A stretch of 64,000 bases of DNA from Spirochaetota bacterium (GTDB lineage Bacteria > Spirochaetota > Spirochaetia > Treponematales > Rectinemataceae), in NCBI GenBank assembly GCA_026398595.1, contig JAPLSO010000019.1:31320-95319 (forward strand). Direction: 5' to 3'. How positions within the stretch are numbered: the first letter of the stretch is position 1; each line of letters begins with the position of its first letter. Made by a program: the position numbers and the translations under genes. Below the pieces are notes generated by a model. The model saw only the letters and a program-made list of their open reading frames with translations, was not told the DNA's origin and ran no database searches. This document shows positions 26,092-33,567 of this stretch, one piece after another.

Positions 26092-27462
26092 TCATTCGCA
26101 GACCGAAAACTCCACATCTTCGCCCGCGCAGGAAAGCGAGAGGCTCGCGCCGACGATACCGGCTTCGGAAAGCCTTGTCCTGATCAGGGGCATCCGGGCG
26201 ACATCGATCGGCCGGAGTGACTTGACGGGCAATCTGGCCGCCTTCCCTCCTGTGGTCGAAAGAATCGTCGTCGTCATGGGCTGGAATCTGCCCTTCTTCG
26301 ATTCAGTGTAATACGCCTTGCCCCTGGGGCGGGGGGCGCCTTTTTTGGAGACGATGCAGCCCCTCGGGCAGACGATGCAAACCGCTGCGCCGGAGTCCGC
26401 CAGCTCGTCGAAGAATGCGGCATCGAAGCGGGTGTTCACGGCGAGGGGTTTGTAGGGCAGCTTCTCCGTCAGGGACGAGCGATATTCCTCGGGCGACCTG
26501 AGGTAGCAGGCTGCCTGGCCCGCGACGATTTCGCCTTCCTTGGCGGCGTTGTCCGCAAGATCGTGAATGTGGAGGGCGTTCCCGCAGAGAAATATGCCTT
26601 CGGTTTCCGACTCGAAGCGGCTGTTCACCTTGACGCTGCGCCCCGGTGGCGGGATCAGGCCCGCGCTCTTCAGGATATCCACCTCGGGAATGAGGCCCAC
26701 CGAGAACAGCACCGTATCGCAGGGGAAATACTCCCTCGTGTCCGGGATGGGGCGCTGCTCGTCGTCCACGCGCTCCACGAAGACGCCTTCCACGCGGTGC
26801 TTTCCGACGATTTCGCAGATCTGTATGCCGAACCGCAGGGAAATGCCGAAGTGATCCAGGCATTGCACCTTGTTCCGCACAAGCCCTCTCAGGTAGGGCA
26901 ATCGCTCGAAAACGCCTTCGACTTTATAGCCTTCGATCGTGAGCCTGCGCGCCATGATGAGGCCGATGTCACCCGAGCCCTGGATGAGGACGCGCTCGCC
27001 TAGCTTGTAGCCCCGCAAGTTGATGAGGTTCTGCGCCTGGCCAGCCATAAAAACCCCTGTGGGACGCGTGCCTGCGATTTCCAGGTTTTCCCTGGTGCGC
27101 TCCCTGCAGCCCGTGGCGACGATCACCGTCCGGGCACCGATCTCCGCGCAGCCTTCGAGGGGGCAGAGTACCTTGAGTCTTCTCGATTTCGATATTTCGA
27201 GGACCATGGCGCCGAGTACGCACTCGATTCCGGCCTCTTTAAATTCGCTTTCGAGCTCTCGGGCGTATTCGGGGCCCGTGAGGTCGCGGTCATAGCGCGA
27301 AAGGCCGAAGCCGGGGTGGATGCATTGGTTCAGGATTCCGCCGAGGCGCGGATTCCGGTCCAGGAGGAGGAGGTCGGCGATGCCTGCTTTCCTAAGGGCA
27401 ATGGCCGCAGCTATGCCGGCGGGGCCTCCGCCCACGATCACGCAGTCGTATTCATGCTTCAT
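26092..27462 (-). CDS. FAD/NAD-dependent oxidoreductase fused to DUF1667
   Basis: A 456-residue flavoprotein. Residues 1-340 are a pyridine-nucleotide-disulfide-type reductase domain (IVGGGPAGIAAAIALRKAG, then the second dinucleotide site QGSGDIGLIMARRL). The C-terminal ~115 residues match DUF1667 (CIVCPRGCIV near 362, then RPRGKAYYTESKKGRF and LPVKSLRPIDVA). DUF1667 is usually a separate small protein encoded beside this pair. The start overlaps the end of the GlpA-like gene by 11 bp. The two probably form one complex oxidising glycerol-3-phosphate or a related hydroxy-acid. Confidence 0.82.
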   Translation of the reverse strand: MKHEYDCVIVGGGPAGIAAAIALRKAGIADLLLLDRNPRLGGILNQCIHPGFGLSRYDRDLTGPEYARELESEFKEAGIECVLGAMVLEISKSRRLKVLCPLEGCAEIGARTVIVATGCRERTRENLEIAGTRPTGVFMAGQAQNLINLRGYKLGERVLIQGSGDIGLIMARRLTIEGYKVEGVFERLPYLRGLVRNKVQCLDHFGISLRFGIQICEIVGKHRVEGVFVERVDDEQRPIPDTREYFPCDTVLFSVGLIPEVDILKSAGLIPPPGRSVKVNSRFESETEGIFLCGNALHIHDLADNAAKEGEIVAGQAACYLRSPEEYRSSLTEKLPYKPLAVNTRFDAAFFDELADSGAAVCIVCPRGCIVSKKGAPRPRGKAYYTESKKGRFQPMTTTILSTTGGKAARLPVKSLRPIDVARMPLIRTRLSEAGIVGASLSLSCAGEDVEFSVCE

Positions 27463-28909
27463 AGCCGATCACCACCTTGCTGTCTGGAGCGTTGAAGACG
27501 ACGGAGCCGGGGTCCATCCCGTACTCTTCGATCATGATCTCGAGGATCTTGGGAAGGCAGAATCCGCTCTGGCAGCGCCCCATCATGGCGTGCGTGCGCT
27601 TCTTGACGGCACTCAGGGTCCGCGCCCCCAGGGGATTTTCGAGGGCTGCCTCTATTTCGGCCTTCGAGACGTGGTTGCATCGGCAGACTATCTCGCCGAA
27701 GGCGGGATCTGATCTGTACGCGGCCGCGAGCTCCTCAGCATCCATATCCGCGATTCTTCTGGGCGCGGGGCGGGTCGTCGACGCGGCCGGATTGCGGATC
27801 AGGGTCTTTTTCGGCGCTACGAATTGCTCAGTCACGTATTCGGCGATGGCCGGGGCCGAGGTCAGGCCCGGCGATTCTATGCCGATGAGGGAGATGAAGC
27901 CGGGATTGGCCCTGGATTCCTCGATGATGAAGTCTTCGAAGATGCTCGAGCCTCCGGCTACGAAAAGCTTGGGCCTTATGCCGGCGTAGCTTCGTATGAA
28001 AGCCACGTCCTTAAGCTTGGGCATGAGTTCGATGGCCTCTCGCTTCAGGGTATCCATCACGCTCTTCGTCGTGGCGAGGTCGTCACGATCGTCGATGTAC
28101 TCGGCGGAAGGACCGATGATGATGTTGCCCTCGGTCGTCGGCGTCAGGTGTATGCCGAGGCCTCGCCCGTCGGCCGGAGGGACGGGATAAACAGCGGTTC
28201 GGAGGAAGGTTTCGCCGACCCTGTCGAGAACAAAGTATTCGCCCCTGCAGGGATGGATGGACCTGTCGTGCTCCTCTACCATGGAGAGGATCCTGTCCGA
28301 ATACAGACCCGCTGAATTGATGACTATCGACGCGGAATAGACTGAACCGTCGGCCGCGGCGACCTGATAGACAGAGCCCATCCTCTTTATAGTCTTCACT
28401 TCCGAGTTGAAGCGGAATTCGACCCCGTTCGCGTGCGCTACCTCGGCGAGGGCTATGGTGAATTCCGTCGGTGCTATCACCCCGGTCCTCTCCGAATACA
28501 GGGCGAATTCGCCCCGGACGTCGGGTTCGATAGCCTGGATCGCCCCGCCCGCGATGATGGACAGGCCCCGGCTTCCGTTCCTATTCCCCTGCTCGAGTAG
28601 TTTTTCTAGATAGGGAAGCTCGCTCCTGTCCTTGGCTACGACGAGCTTCTTAGTGAGCCTGTAGGGTACGCCGAGTTCCTCGCAGATGGCCGGGAAGCGA
28701 TTAGCCCCTTCGATGTTGAAGCGTGCCTTGAGGGAGCCTGTCTTCACGTTGAAGCCGGCGTGCACGACGCCTGAATTGGCCTTGCTTGTGCCCTCGGCTA
28801 CATCCCCTTCTTTTTCCAGGAGGGCGACCTGGAGCCTATAGGAGGACAATTCCCGGGCGATCGCGCAGCCGACCACGCCTCCGCCGATGATAAGAACATC
28901 GTAAACCAT
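27452..28909 (-). CDS. GlpA-like FAD-dependent oxidoreductase with BFD [2Fe-2S] domain
   Basis: A 485-residue protein. The N-terminal DAO domain has the FAD-binding IIGGGVVGCAIARELS and SKANSGVVHAGF; the C-terminal ~80 residues form a BFD-like [2Fe-2S] domain with CRC and a downstream CQSGFC pair. It resembles the GlpA-type dehydrogenases found in pairs with the downstream flavoprotein in Thermotoga and clostridia. Those are usually annotated as glycerol-3-phosphate dehydrogenase, but the substrate is not certain. It lies 97 bp downstream of the TIM-barrel gene on the same strand, so it may belong to the leftward catabolic operon. Confidence 0.82.
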   Translation of the reverse strand: MVYDVLIIGGGVVGCAIARELSSYRLQVALLEKEGDVAEGTSKANSGVVHAGFNVKTGSLKARFNIEGANRFPAICEELGVPYRLTKKLVVAKDRSELPYLEKLLEQGNRNGSRGLSIIAGGAIQAIEPDVRGEFALYSERTGVIAPTEFTIALAEVAHANGVEFRFNSEVKTIKRMGSVYQVAAADGSVYSASIVINSAGLYSDRILSMVEEHDRSIHPCRGEYFVLDRVGETFLRTAVYPVPPADGRGLGIHLTPTTEGNIIIGPSAEYIDDRDDLATTKSVMDTLKREAIELMPKLKDVAFIRSYAGIRPKLFVAGGSSIFEDFIIEESRANPGFISLIGIESPGLTSAPAIAEYVTEQFVAPKKTLIRNPAASTTRPAPRRIADMDAEELAAAYRSDPAFGEIVCRCNHVSKAEIEAALENPLGARTLSAVKKRTHAMMGRCQSGFCLPKILEIMIEEYGMDPGSVVFNAPDSKVVIGYEA

Positions 28910-29006
28910 GGAAGAACCTCATGGAACAAGGGGTGCTTGTATTGTCAATGCACAATAGTGCAGATCAAATGCCAATTAACAATGATAGGTCGGCTATCAG
29001 ACCCTG

Positions 29007-29777
29007 TCAATCGCGACTCGAGATCGCCGCTTCCTCCCACAGTTCTTTGCATCGCTTCAAGCTTTCGCCGTCCGCTGATCCGGAAAGCGCTATCGTGCCG
29101 TGGTAAGCGATTATTTTGAGGGAAGCGAAGAATGGGAGATGATCGAAGCCAGCGTCGGCCAGACCGCGCGGCTTCTCTACCTGCGCATGGATAATACGCT
29201 CTCCATATTGGATAAATTCCTCGTCCTGGATGCCGATTTCCACGACGTCAGCCGAGCTCAGCGCGATCGCGAGGTTCGGTTTGCCTATTGAGTCGATGGT
29301 TCCCGCCACTTCGGAAAGTGAGTTCAAAAAATTCGTTCGACGCGGACCGAGAGGCTCAAGGCACACCGTAATTCCATGCTGTTCCGCGACATCACAGAAC
29401 ATGAACAGGAATTGATTGAAATGCTCTTTCAGGATTGAAGTCTCGCCTTCGATGGGAAGGATGCGGGCGTTGCCATCGCCCCACACGAGAGTCTTGCATC
29501 CCAGCATCGACGCGCGCGCAAGAGCTTGCCTGAGGTATTCCGTCCATGAGTAGATGTTGAAGCCGCGCTCGGTCACTCTTACATCGGCCGGAAGGATGGA
29601 TTCAAAAACCTCACACGAAAGCTCTGCCTCTTCAAGCTTTTCGCGGAAGGCCGCGACGCCGGCTTCGTCGATTTCCATCAGAGCGCTCAGAGCTGGTTCG
29701 ACCGCATCGAACCCCTGCGCTTTCGCGTGCCGGATTTCATCCGCCGCGGAAATTCTTTTTGCCCATCCAATGCCCAT
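29007..29777 (-). CDS. TIM-barrel sugar isomerase/epimerase homologue with altered metal site
   Basis: A 256-residue protein of the AP-endonuclease-2/sugar epimerase family. It aligns well with the paralogue at 40481-41284 (shared VEP/ELH start, GDGNARILP against GNGRARSLP, LEPLGPRRTNF against IEPLSKKLSNI, KPNL). The family's four metal ligands, E140, D173, H198 and E239 in the paralogue, appear here as E141, S174, Q199 and S232. Three of the four are lost, so it is unlikely to bind the metal in the usual way. It sits 12 bp downstream of two dehydroquinase-like genes. Function unknown; it may be non-catalytic or remodelled. Confidence 0.75.
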   Translation of the reverse strand: MGIGWAKRISAADEIRHAKAQGFDAVEPALSALMEIDEAGVAAFREKLEEAELSCEVFESILPADVRVTERGFNIYSWTEYLRQALARASMLGCKTLVWGDGNARILPIEGETSILKEHFNQFLFMFCDVAEQHGITVCLEPLGPRRTNFLNSLSEVAGTIDSIGKPNLAIALSSADVVEIGIQDEEFIQYGERIIHAQVEKPRGLADAGFDHLPFFASLKIIAYHGTIALSGSADGESLKRCKELWEEAAISSRD

Positions 29778-29789
29778 ATACCGCCCCTC

Positions 29790-30227
29790 TCAAATGCCAG
29801 CGAGATTCGCGAGGGCTTCCAGCGCCAGCACATAGCTGTTCGCGCCGAATCCCGAAATCGTGCCCACGCAGACATCGGCGATCACCGACTTGTGCCTGAA
29901 TTCTTCCCTTGCATAGACATTGGATATGGTTACTTCGACGCAGGGGACAAGCATGGTCCCTATCGCGCTTCTGAGCGAGTAACTGTAATGGGCAAGCGCG
30001 CCGGCATTCAGAATGAGCCCGGCATAGACGCCCGGCACCTGTTGCATGCGATCGATGATATCGCCTTCTGAATTGTACTGTTCGCAGTCGACCTCCGCGC
30101 CGAGTTCGGCTGCCTTTTCCTTGAGCCTTGCGTGGATGTCGTCGAGCGAGCTTTCCTTGTAGATCGAGATTTTCCTCATGCCCAGAAGATTGAGATTGGG
30201 GCCCGATATTACCAGGAATTTCTTCAT
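29790..30227 (-). CDS. type II dehydroquinase paralogue lacking the catalytic His
   Basis: A 145-residue AroQ-fold protein. SGPNLNLLG, R18, Y23, the LNAGALAHYS loop (N74, H80) and RHKS are kept, but the family's EVHISN reads EVTISN: the catalytic His is T100. The SNHEG block is also changed (YNSEGDIID). Type II dehydroquinases convert 3-dehydroquinate to 3-dehydroshikimate and form dodecamers. This copy is probably inactive in that reaction or has a new one. ATG 30227 follows GGAGGCAGCGCTG. It lies 37 bp after the intact paralogue. Confidence 0.82.
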   Translation of the reverse strand: MKKFLVISGPNLNLLGMRKISIYKESSLDDIHARLKEKAAELGAEVDCEQYNSEGDIIDRMQQVPGVYAGLILNAGALAHYSYSLRSAIGTMLVPCVEVTISNVYAREEFRHKSVIADVCVGTISGFGANSYVLALEALANLAGI

Positions 30228-30264
30228 CAGCGCTGCCTCCTTCCGCGATGTGCTGTAGCCGCTC

Positions 30265-30720
30265 TCATTCCCGCTCGGCCTTTTCAAGGATATCCGCAAG
30301 AGCGCGGAGCCCAAGGATATAGCTGTATGAACCGAAGCCGCAGACCTGGCCGGCGCAGACAGGGGCGATATAGGACAGATGGCGGAATGGTTCGCGCTTG
30401 TAAATATTGGAAATATGCACTTCGATCGCCGGCAGCCTGACGGCGCCAAGCGCGTCGCGCAGGGCGACGGAATAGTGGGTATAGGCGCCGGCATTGATCA
30501 CGATGCCCTGAACCTTGCCGGCGCAGGAATGAATATAATCAACGAGAAAACCTTCGACATTCGACTGGTAGAAATCAAGACCGATTCCGAGGCGCTCGCC
30601 CTCATGCCGGATTTCGTTATTTATCTGTTCAAGGGTTTTACCGCCATAGATGCCGATCTCCCTTCTGCCGAGCATGTTCAGGTTTGGGCCTTGAATGACT
30701 GCTATTTTCCTCGATCCCAT
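30265..30720 (-). CDS. aroQ: type II 3-dehydroquinate dehydratase-like protein
   Basis: A 151-residue AroQ protein with the usual active-site set: R20, Y25 (GIYGGKT), N77 and H82 (NAGAYTHYS), E100 and H102 (IEVHISN) and RHLS. The SNHEG motif reads SNVEG. It should catalyse trans-dehydration of 3-dehydroquinate or a related cyclic keto-acid. It is the first gene of a leftward operon divergent from the GntR-controlled catabolic genes, with an inactive-looking paralogue following. Such placement suggests a catabolic rather than a biosynthetic role. ATG 30720 was preferred to GTG 30729 because GAGG is correctly spaced. Confidence 0.85.
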   Translation of the reverse strand: MGSRKIAVIQGPNLNMLGRREIGIYGGKTLEQINNEIRHEGERLGIGLDFYQSNVEGFLVDYIHSCAGKVQGIVINAGAYTHYSVALRDALGAVRLPAIEVHISNIYKREPFRHLSYIAPVCAGQVCGFGSYSYILGLRALADILEKAERE

Positions 30721-31148
30721 GCGTTGCACCTCGCCGCGATAGAAGGCGTATGCTCATTGTTCTCGGAAAGGAGCATACAATCAAGCGTCAAAACATATCA
30801 AGGCAATTTTAAAAAGGCTGGACATTGGGTCTCCAATCGTGTGGAAGCGCTTCGCGGAACGCTTGCCTCGGCCGCTGCCCTCGCCACCCGCATAAAGGAC
30901 ATGGGATTGGCTGGTTCGAGGATCGCGCTTGAAACGCCTTTCCTTGTAAAAATATCGCAGATATATTGCTGATAGATCGGTATGCATATTTCTTTTATCG
31001 ATAAAGAAAAGGCGATAAAAGATGTTTGTATTCTTTCTTGTTGACAATATCGAAAACTGATGCAAGAGTATCCGTAATGTACCGGCGATATTTCGGCAGG
31101 ATGAAGTAAATCGCTGGCAGAAGGCACTAGTATTTAGGTGTAACAATT
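30721..31148. promoter_or_regulatory. divergent control region of the catabolic genes
   Basis: A 428-bp region without a gene. The half next to gntR is AT-rich and holds a near-perfect palindrome (30989-31010) and a consensus -35 box TTGACA at 31041-31046, whose -10 partner is unclear. The half next to aroQ is ordinary GC-rich DNA. It probably carries the promoters of both divergent operons. Confidence 0.55.
30989..31010. promoter_or_regulatory. palindrome, candidate GntR operator
   Basis: TTTCTTTTATCGATAAAGAAAA is symmetric about the central ATCGAT apart from one extra T. It lies 139 bp upstream of gntR in the divergent control region, a likely place for autoregulator binding. The sequence does not match the FadR consensus closely, so the binding protein is a guess. 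Confidence 0.45.
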
Positions 31149-31829
31149 ATGCTGGGAAAGAAAAAAGCGAAAGAAAGCGTCAGCAAGAAACTTCAGGTCT
31201 ACGAGATCCTGAAGAATAGGATCGTGCAGAACGAGTTGAAACCTCAGGAGTACTTGAATGAGCAGGACCTCTGCGAAGAATTCAAAGTCAGCAAGACGCC
31301 CGTAAGGGAAGCCCTTCAGCACCTGGAGCGAAAACGCCTTGTGGTCATCGTGCCCAATAAAGGCTGCTTCGTATCGAATATCGGCGTTGACCTCATCCGC
31401 GAGGTTTTCGAGATCAGGGAGATTTACGAATGCGCGGCCGCGCGGATCGCCGCCAGCCTGGATGATAAAAGCCGGTTTATGGAAATCCTGGAGAATCATG
31501 AATCATTTGATATAACCAGCGAAGAAAAGCTGAGACAGTCCCTCCTGTCCGGCTACCAGATTCACGAAGTCATCGTGAATTCCGTGGGCAACAGTTTTTT
31601 GACGGAGTTCTACGGAACGATCCTCGACCATATCATCCGCATTCGCGTCTATAGCATGGCCCGTTTTGACGCGAAACGTCTGCACGAGACCTGTGAGGAG
31701 CACAAACTGATACTCCATACCATCATTTCCGGCGACGCAGATAAAGCGGAGAAAGCCATGAGGGATCACCTGCAGCGCTCGCTCATCAGTATTGACCGGA
31801 TGATGGTCAATAATAGGAAGGGAATATGA
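31149..31829 (+). CDS. GntR-family (FCD) transcriptional regulator
   Basis: A 226-residue regulator. The winged helix occupies residues 12-78 (YEILKNRIVQNELKPQEYLN, then LCEEFKVSKTPVREALQHLE) and the C-terminal all-helical FCD ligand domain follows, with likely metal-site residues in YQIHEVIV and the final HLQRSL. FCD regulators sense hydroxy- or keto-acids and repress adjacent catabolic genes. It is the first gene of the rightward operon, coupled to the aldolase by ATGA, and divergent from the aroQ operon. Confidence 0.88.
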   Translation: MLGKKKAKESVSKKLQVYEILKNRIVQNELKPQEYLNEQDLCEEFKVSKTPVREALQHLERKRLVVIVPNKGCFVSNIGVDLIREVFEIREIYECAAARIAASLDDKSRFMEILENHESFDITSEEKLRQSLLSGYQIHEVIVNSVGNSFLTEFYGTILDHIIRIRVYSMARFDAKRLHETCEEHKLILHTIISGDADKAEKAMRDHLQRSLISIDRMMVNNRKGI

Positions 31830-32497
31830 TACACGTTTTAAACGCGGTTCAGCGAATAGCACCGTCTGTCCTGGAAGCCTTCAGATCCCTGGACGTCGCG
31901 ACGGTGTACGAGGCTTCTGGCAGGAAAGGCTATATCGACAACGCCATCAAACCTGCGGCGTCCGGGAACCGGATCTGCGGGCCCGCGTTTACCGTGCAGT
32001 GCGCGCCTGGCGATAACCTCATGCTCCATAAGGCCTTGCAGCGGGCCCCGGCCGGCTCCGTCATCGTGGCGAGCGTCGGCGGGGACTACAATTTCGGCTA
32101 CTGGGGAGGGCTGATGGCAACCGCCGGCATGGCACGGAATCTTGCGGGGCTCGCCATCGACGGCACGATCCGCGACTCCGCCGAGATCGCCAAAATGGGC
32201 TTTCCCGTGTTTTGCCGCGGCTTCTGCATCAGAGGGACGACGAAGGCTACCCTCGGCTTGATCAACTACCCGGTAAATTTCGGCAATATAACGATATTCC
32301 CCGGCGACCTCGTGCTCGGCGACGCTGACGGCATGGTCGTCGTGCGGATCGACGAGTGCGGCGATGTCCTCGAGAAGTCCCTCAAGCGCGTCGCCTTTGA
32401 AGAGGAAAAAGCCGGGCTGCTGAAAAGCGGCGTGAGCAGCGTCGAACTCAATAAACTCGACAAGGTTTTCGAATCGCTCGGCTTGGCGGAAGAGTGA
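31826..32497 (+). CDS. RraA-like aldolase/decarboxylase
   Basis: A 223-residue RraA-fold protein. Members with the Arg-Asp pair act as 4-hydroxy-4-methyl-2-oxoglutarate or 4-carboxy-4-hydroxy-2-oxoadipate aldolases and oxaloacetate decarboxylases. The pair is present (DGTIRD, R116-D117) together with WGGLMATAG and the DADGMVVV strand. This favours an aldolase over the RNase-E-inhibitor role. A retro-aldol step giving pyruvate would fit the end of the catabolic route encoded around it. It starts as an ATGA overlap with gntR. Confidence 0.85.
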   Translation: MIHVLNAVQRIAPSVLEAFRSLDVATVYEASGRKGYIDNAIKPAASGNRICGPAFTVQCAPGDNLMLHKALQRAPAGSVIVASVGGDYNFGYWGGLMATAGMARNLAGLAIDGTIRDSAEIAKMGFPVFCRGFCIRGTTKATLGLINYPVNFGNITIFPGDLVLGDADGMVVVRIDECGDVLEKSLKRVAFEEEKAGLLKSGVSSVELNKLDKVFESLGLAEE

Positions 32498-32504
32498 GAA
32501 TCCT

Positions 32505-33554
32505 ATGAGAATCGCCGAAAAGCTGCTTCGCGACGCGGCAAAAGAGATTTTGACCGGACTTGGGGAGGAAAGGGATAGCGCGGAAATCGCGGCCGAGATC
32601 CTGGTAAGGTCCGATATGCGCGGCGTAAGCACCCATGGCATCAATCTTCTCAGACAGATTTCCAAACGCACCGCCGCGGGTATGCTCAAGATACCGACCA
32701 AAGTGGAAGTCGTAAGGGAAGACGCAACCACTGCCATCCTCGATGGAAATGATGGTCTTGGCCAGGTCGCTGGCTATCGCGCGATGCGCCTGAGCATCGA
32801 AAAGGCGAAAAGCAGCGGTCTTGGCATGGTTGCGCTGAGAAATACGAACAACGTGGGGGCTCTAGGGTATTACACTTCCACCGCGGCTTCATCGGGCGAT
32901 GTCATCGCGATCTGCATGACGAATGGCAATCCTTCCGTCGCCCCTTTTGGAAGCGCCGATCCCTTCTTCGGGACGAACCCTCTCTCGGTGGGCGTTCCGG
33001 CCGCCGAAGGGCAGCCTATCGTACTCGACATGTCGTCGAGCGTGGTCGCAAGAGGCAAAATCAGACTTGCGGCCCTGAGCGGCGAAAGCATCCCTCTGGG
33101 CTGGGCTTGTGATGAGACGGGAGCGCCTACGACGGATCCCAACCGAGCTCTCAAGGGCTCCCTGCTTCCCCTCGGCGGCCCCAAGGGCTCAGGGCTTGCG
33201 ATGATCATCGATATATTGGCCGGCATCCTCATAGGATCTTCCTATGGCCTGAAGCTGAAGAGTTTCCACGAACTTGAGGGCCCCACGGGCGTAGGCGCCA
33301 GCTTCATCGCCATCGACATCGCAAGGTTCATCGACCCCGCGGTTTTCGCCGCGAACCTGCAGACCTACACGCGGGAAATGAAAAGCCTTCGCAAACAGCC
33401 CGGAGCGGAGGAAATCCTTTTGCCCGGCGAAATCGAGTTCATGAAGGAACAGCAGAGCAGAATTTCCGGAATCGATGTTCCGGAAGCTGTCGCCAAAGCC
33501 ATCGACGAGATTCTGGCGAAATCGGGCAGCCGTCTTCGGATAGCAGGGAACTGA
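32505..33554 (+). CDS. Ldh/MDH2-family NAD(P)-dependent dehydrogenase
   Basis: A 349-residue enzyme of the malate/L-lactate/ureidoglycolate dehydrogenase family, which is structurally unrelated to classical lactate dehydrogenase. Motifs: RGVSTHGINL near 38-47 with the catalytic His, NTNNVGALGYYT, GTNPLSVGVPA, the LLPLGGPKGSGLAMIIDIL block and GLKLKS. It oxidises or reduces a 2-hydroxy/2-keto acid. It follows the aldolase gene by seven bases and presumably acts on the keto-acid product or an upstream hydroxy-acid. Confidence 0.88.
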   Translation: MRIAEKLLRDAAKEILTGLGEERDSAEIAAEILVRSDMRGVSTHGINLLRQISKRTAAGMLKIPTKVEVVREDATTAILDGNDGLGQVAGYRAMRLSIEKAKSSGLGMVALRNTNNVGALGYYTSTAASSGDVIAICMTNGNPSVAPFGSADPFFGTNPLSVGVPAAEGQPIVLDMSSSVVARGKIRLAALSGESIPLGWACDETGAPTTDPNRALKGSLLPLGGPKGSGLAMIIDILAGILIGSSYGLKLKSFHELEGPTGVGASFIAIDIARFIDPAVFAANLQTYTREMKSLRKQPGAEEILLPGEIEFMKEQQSRISGIDVPEAVAKAIDEILAKSGSRLRIAGN

Positions 33555-33567
33555 AGAGGATAAGGTT

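Noticed and set aside
29790..30494. Longer start (234 codons) for the second dehydroquinase-like gene
   Set aside because: The extra N-terminus is a shadow of the upstream aroQ gene. ATG 30227 has a proper ribosome site and matches the family start.
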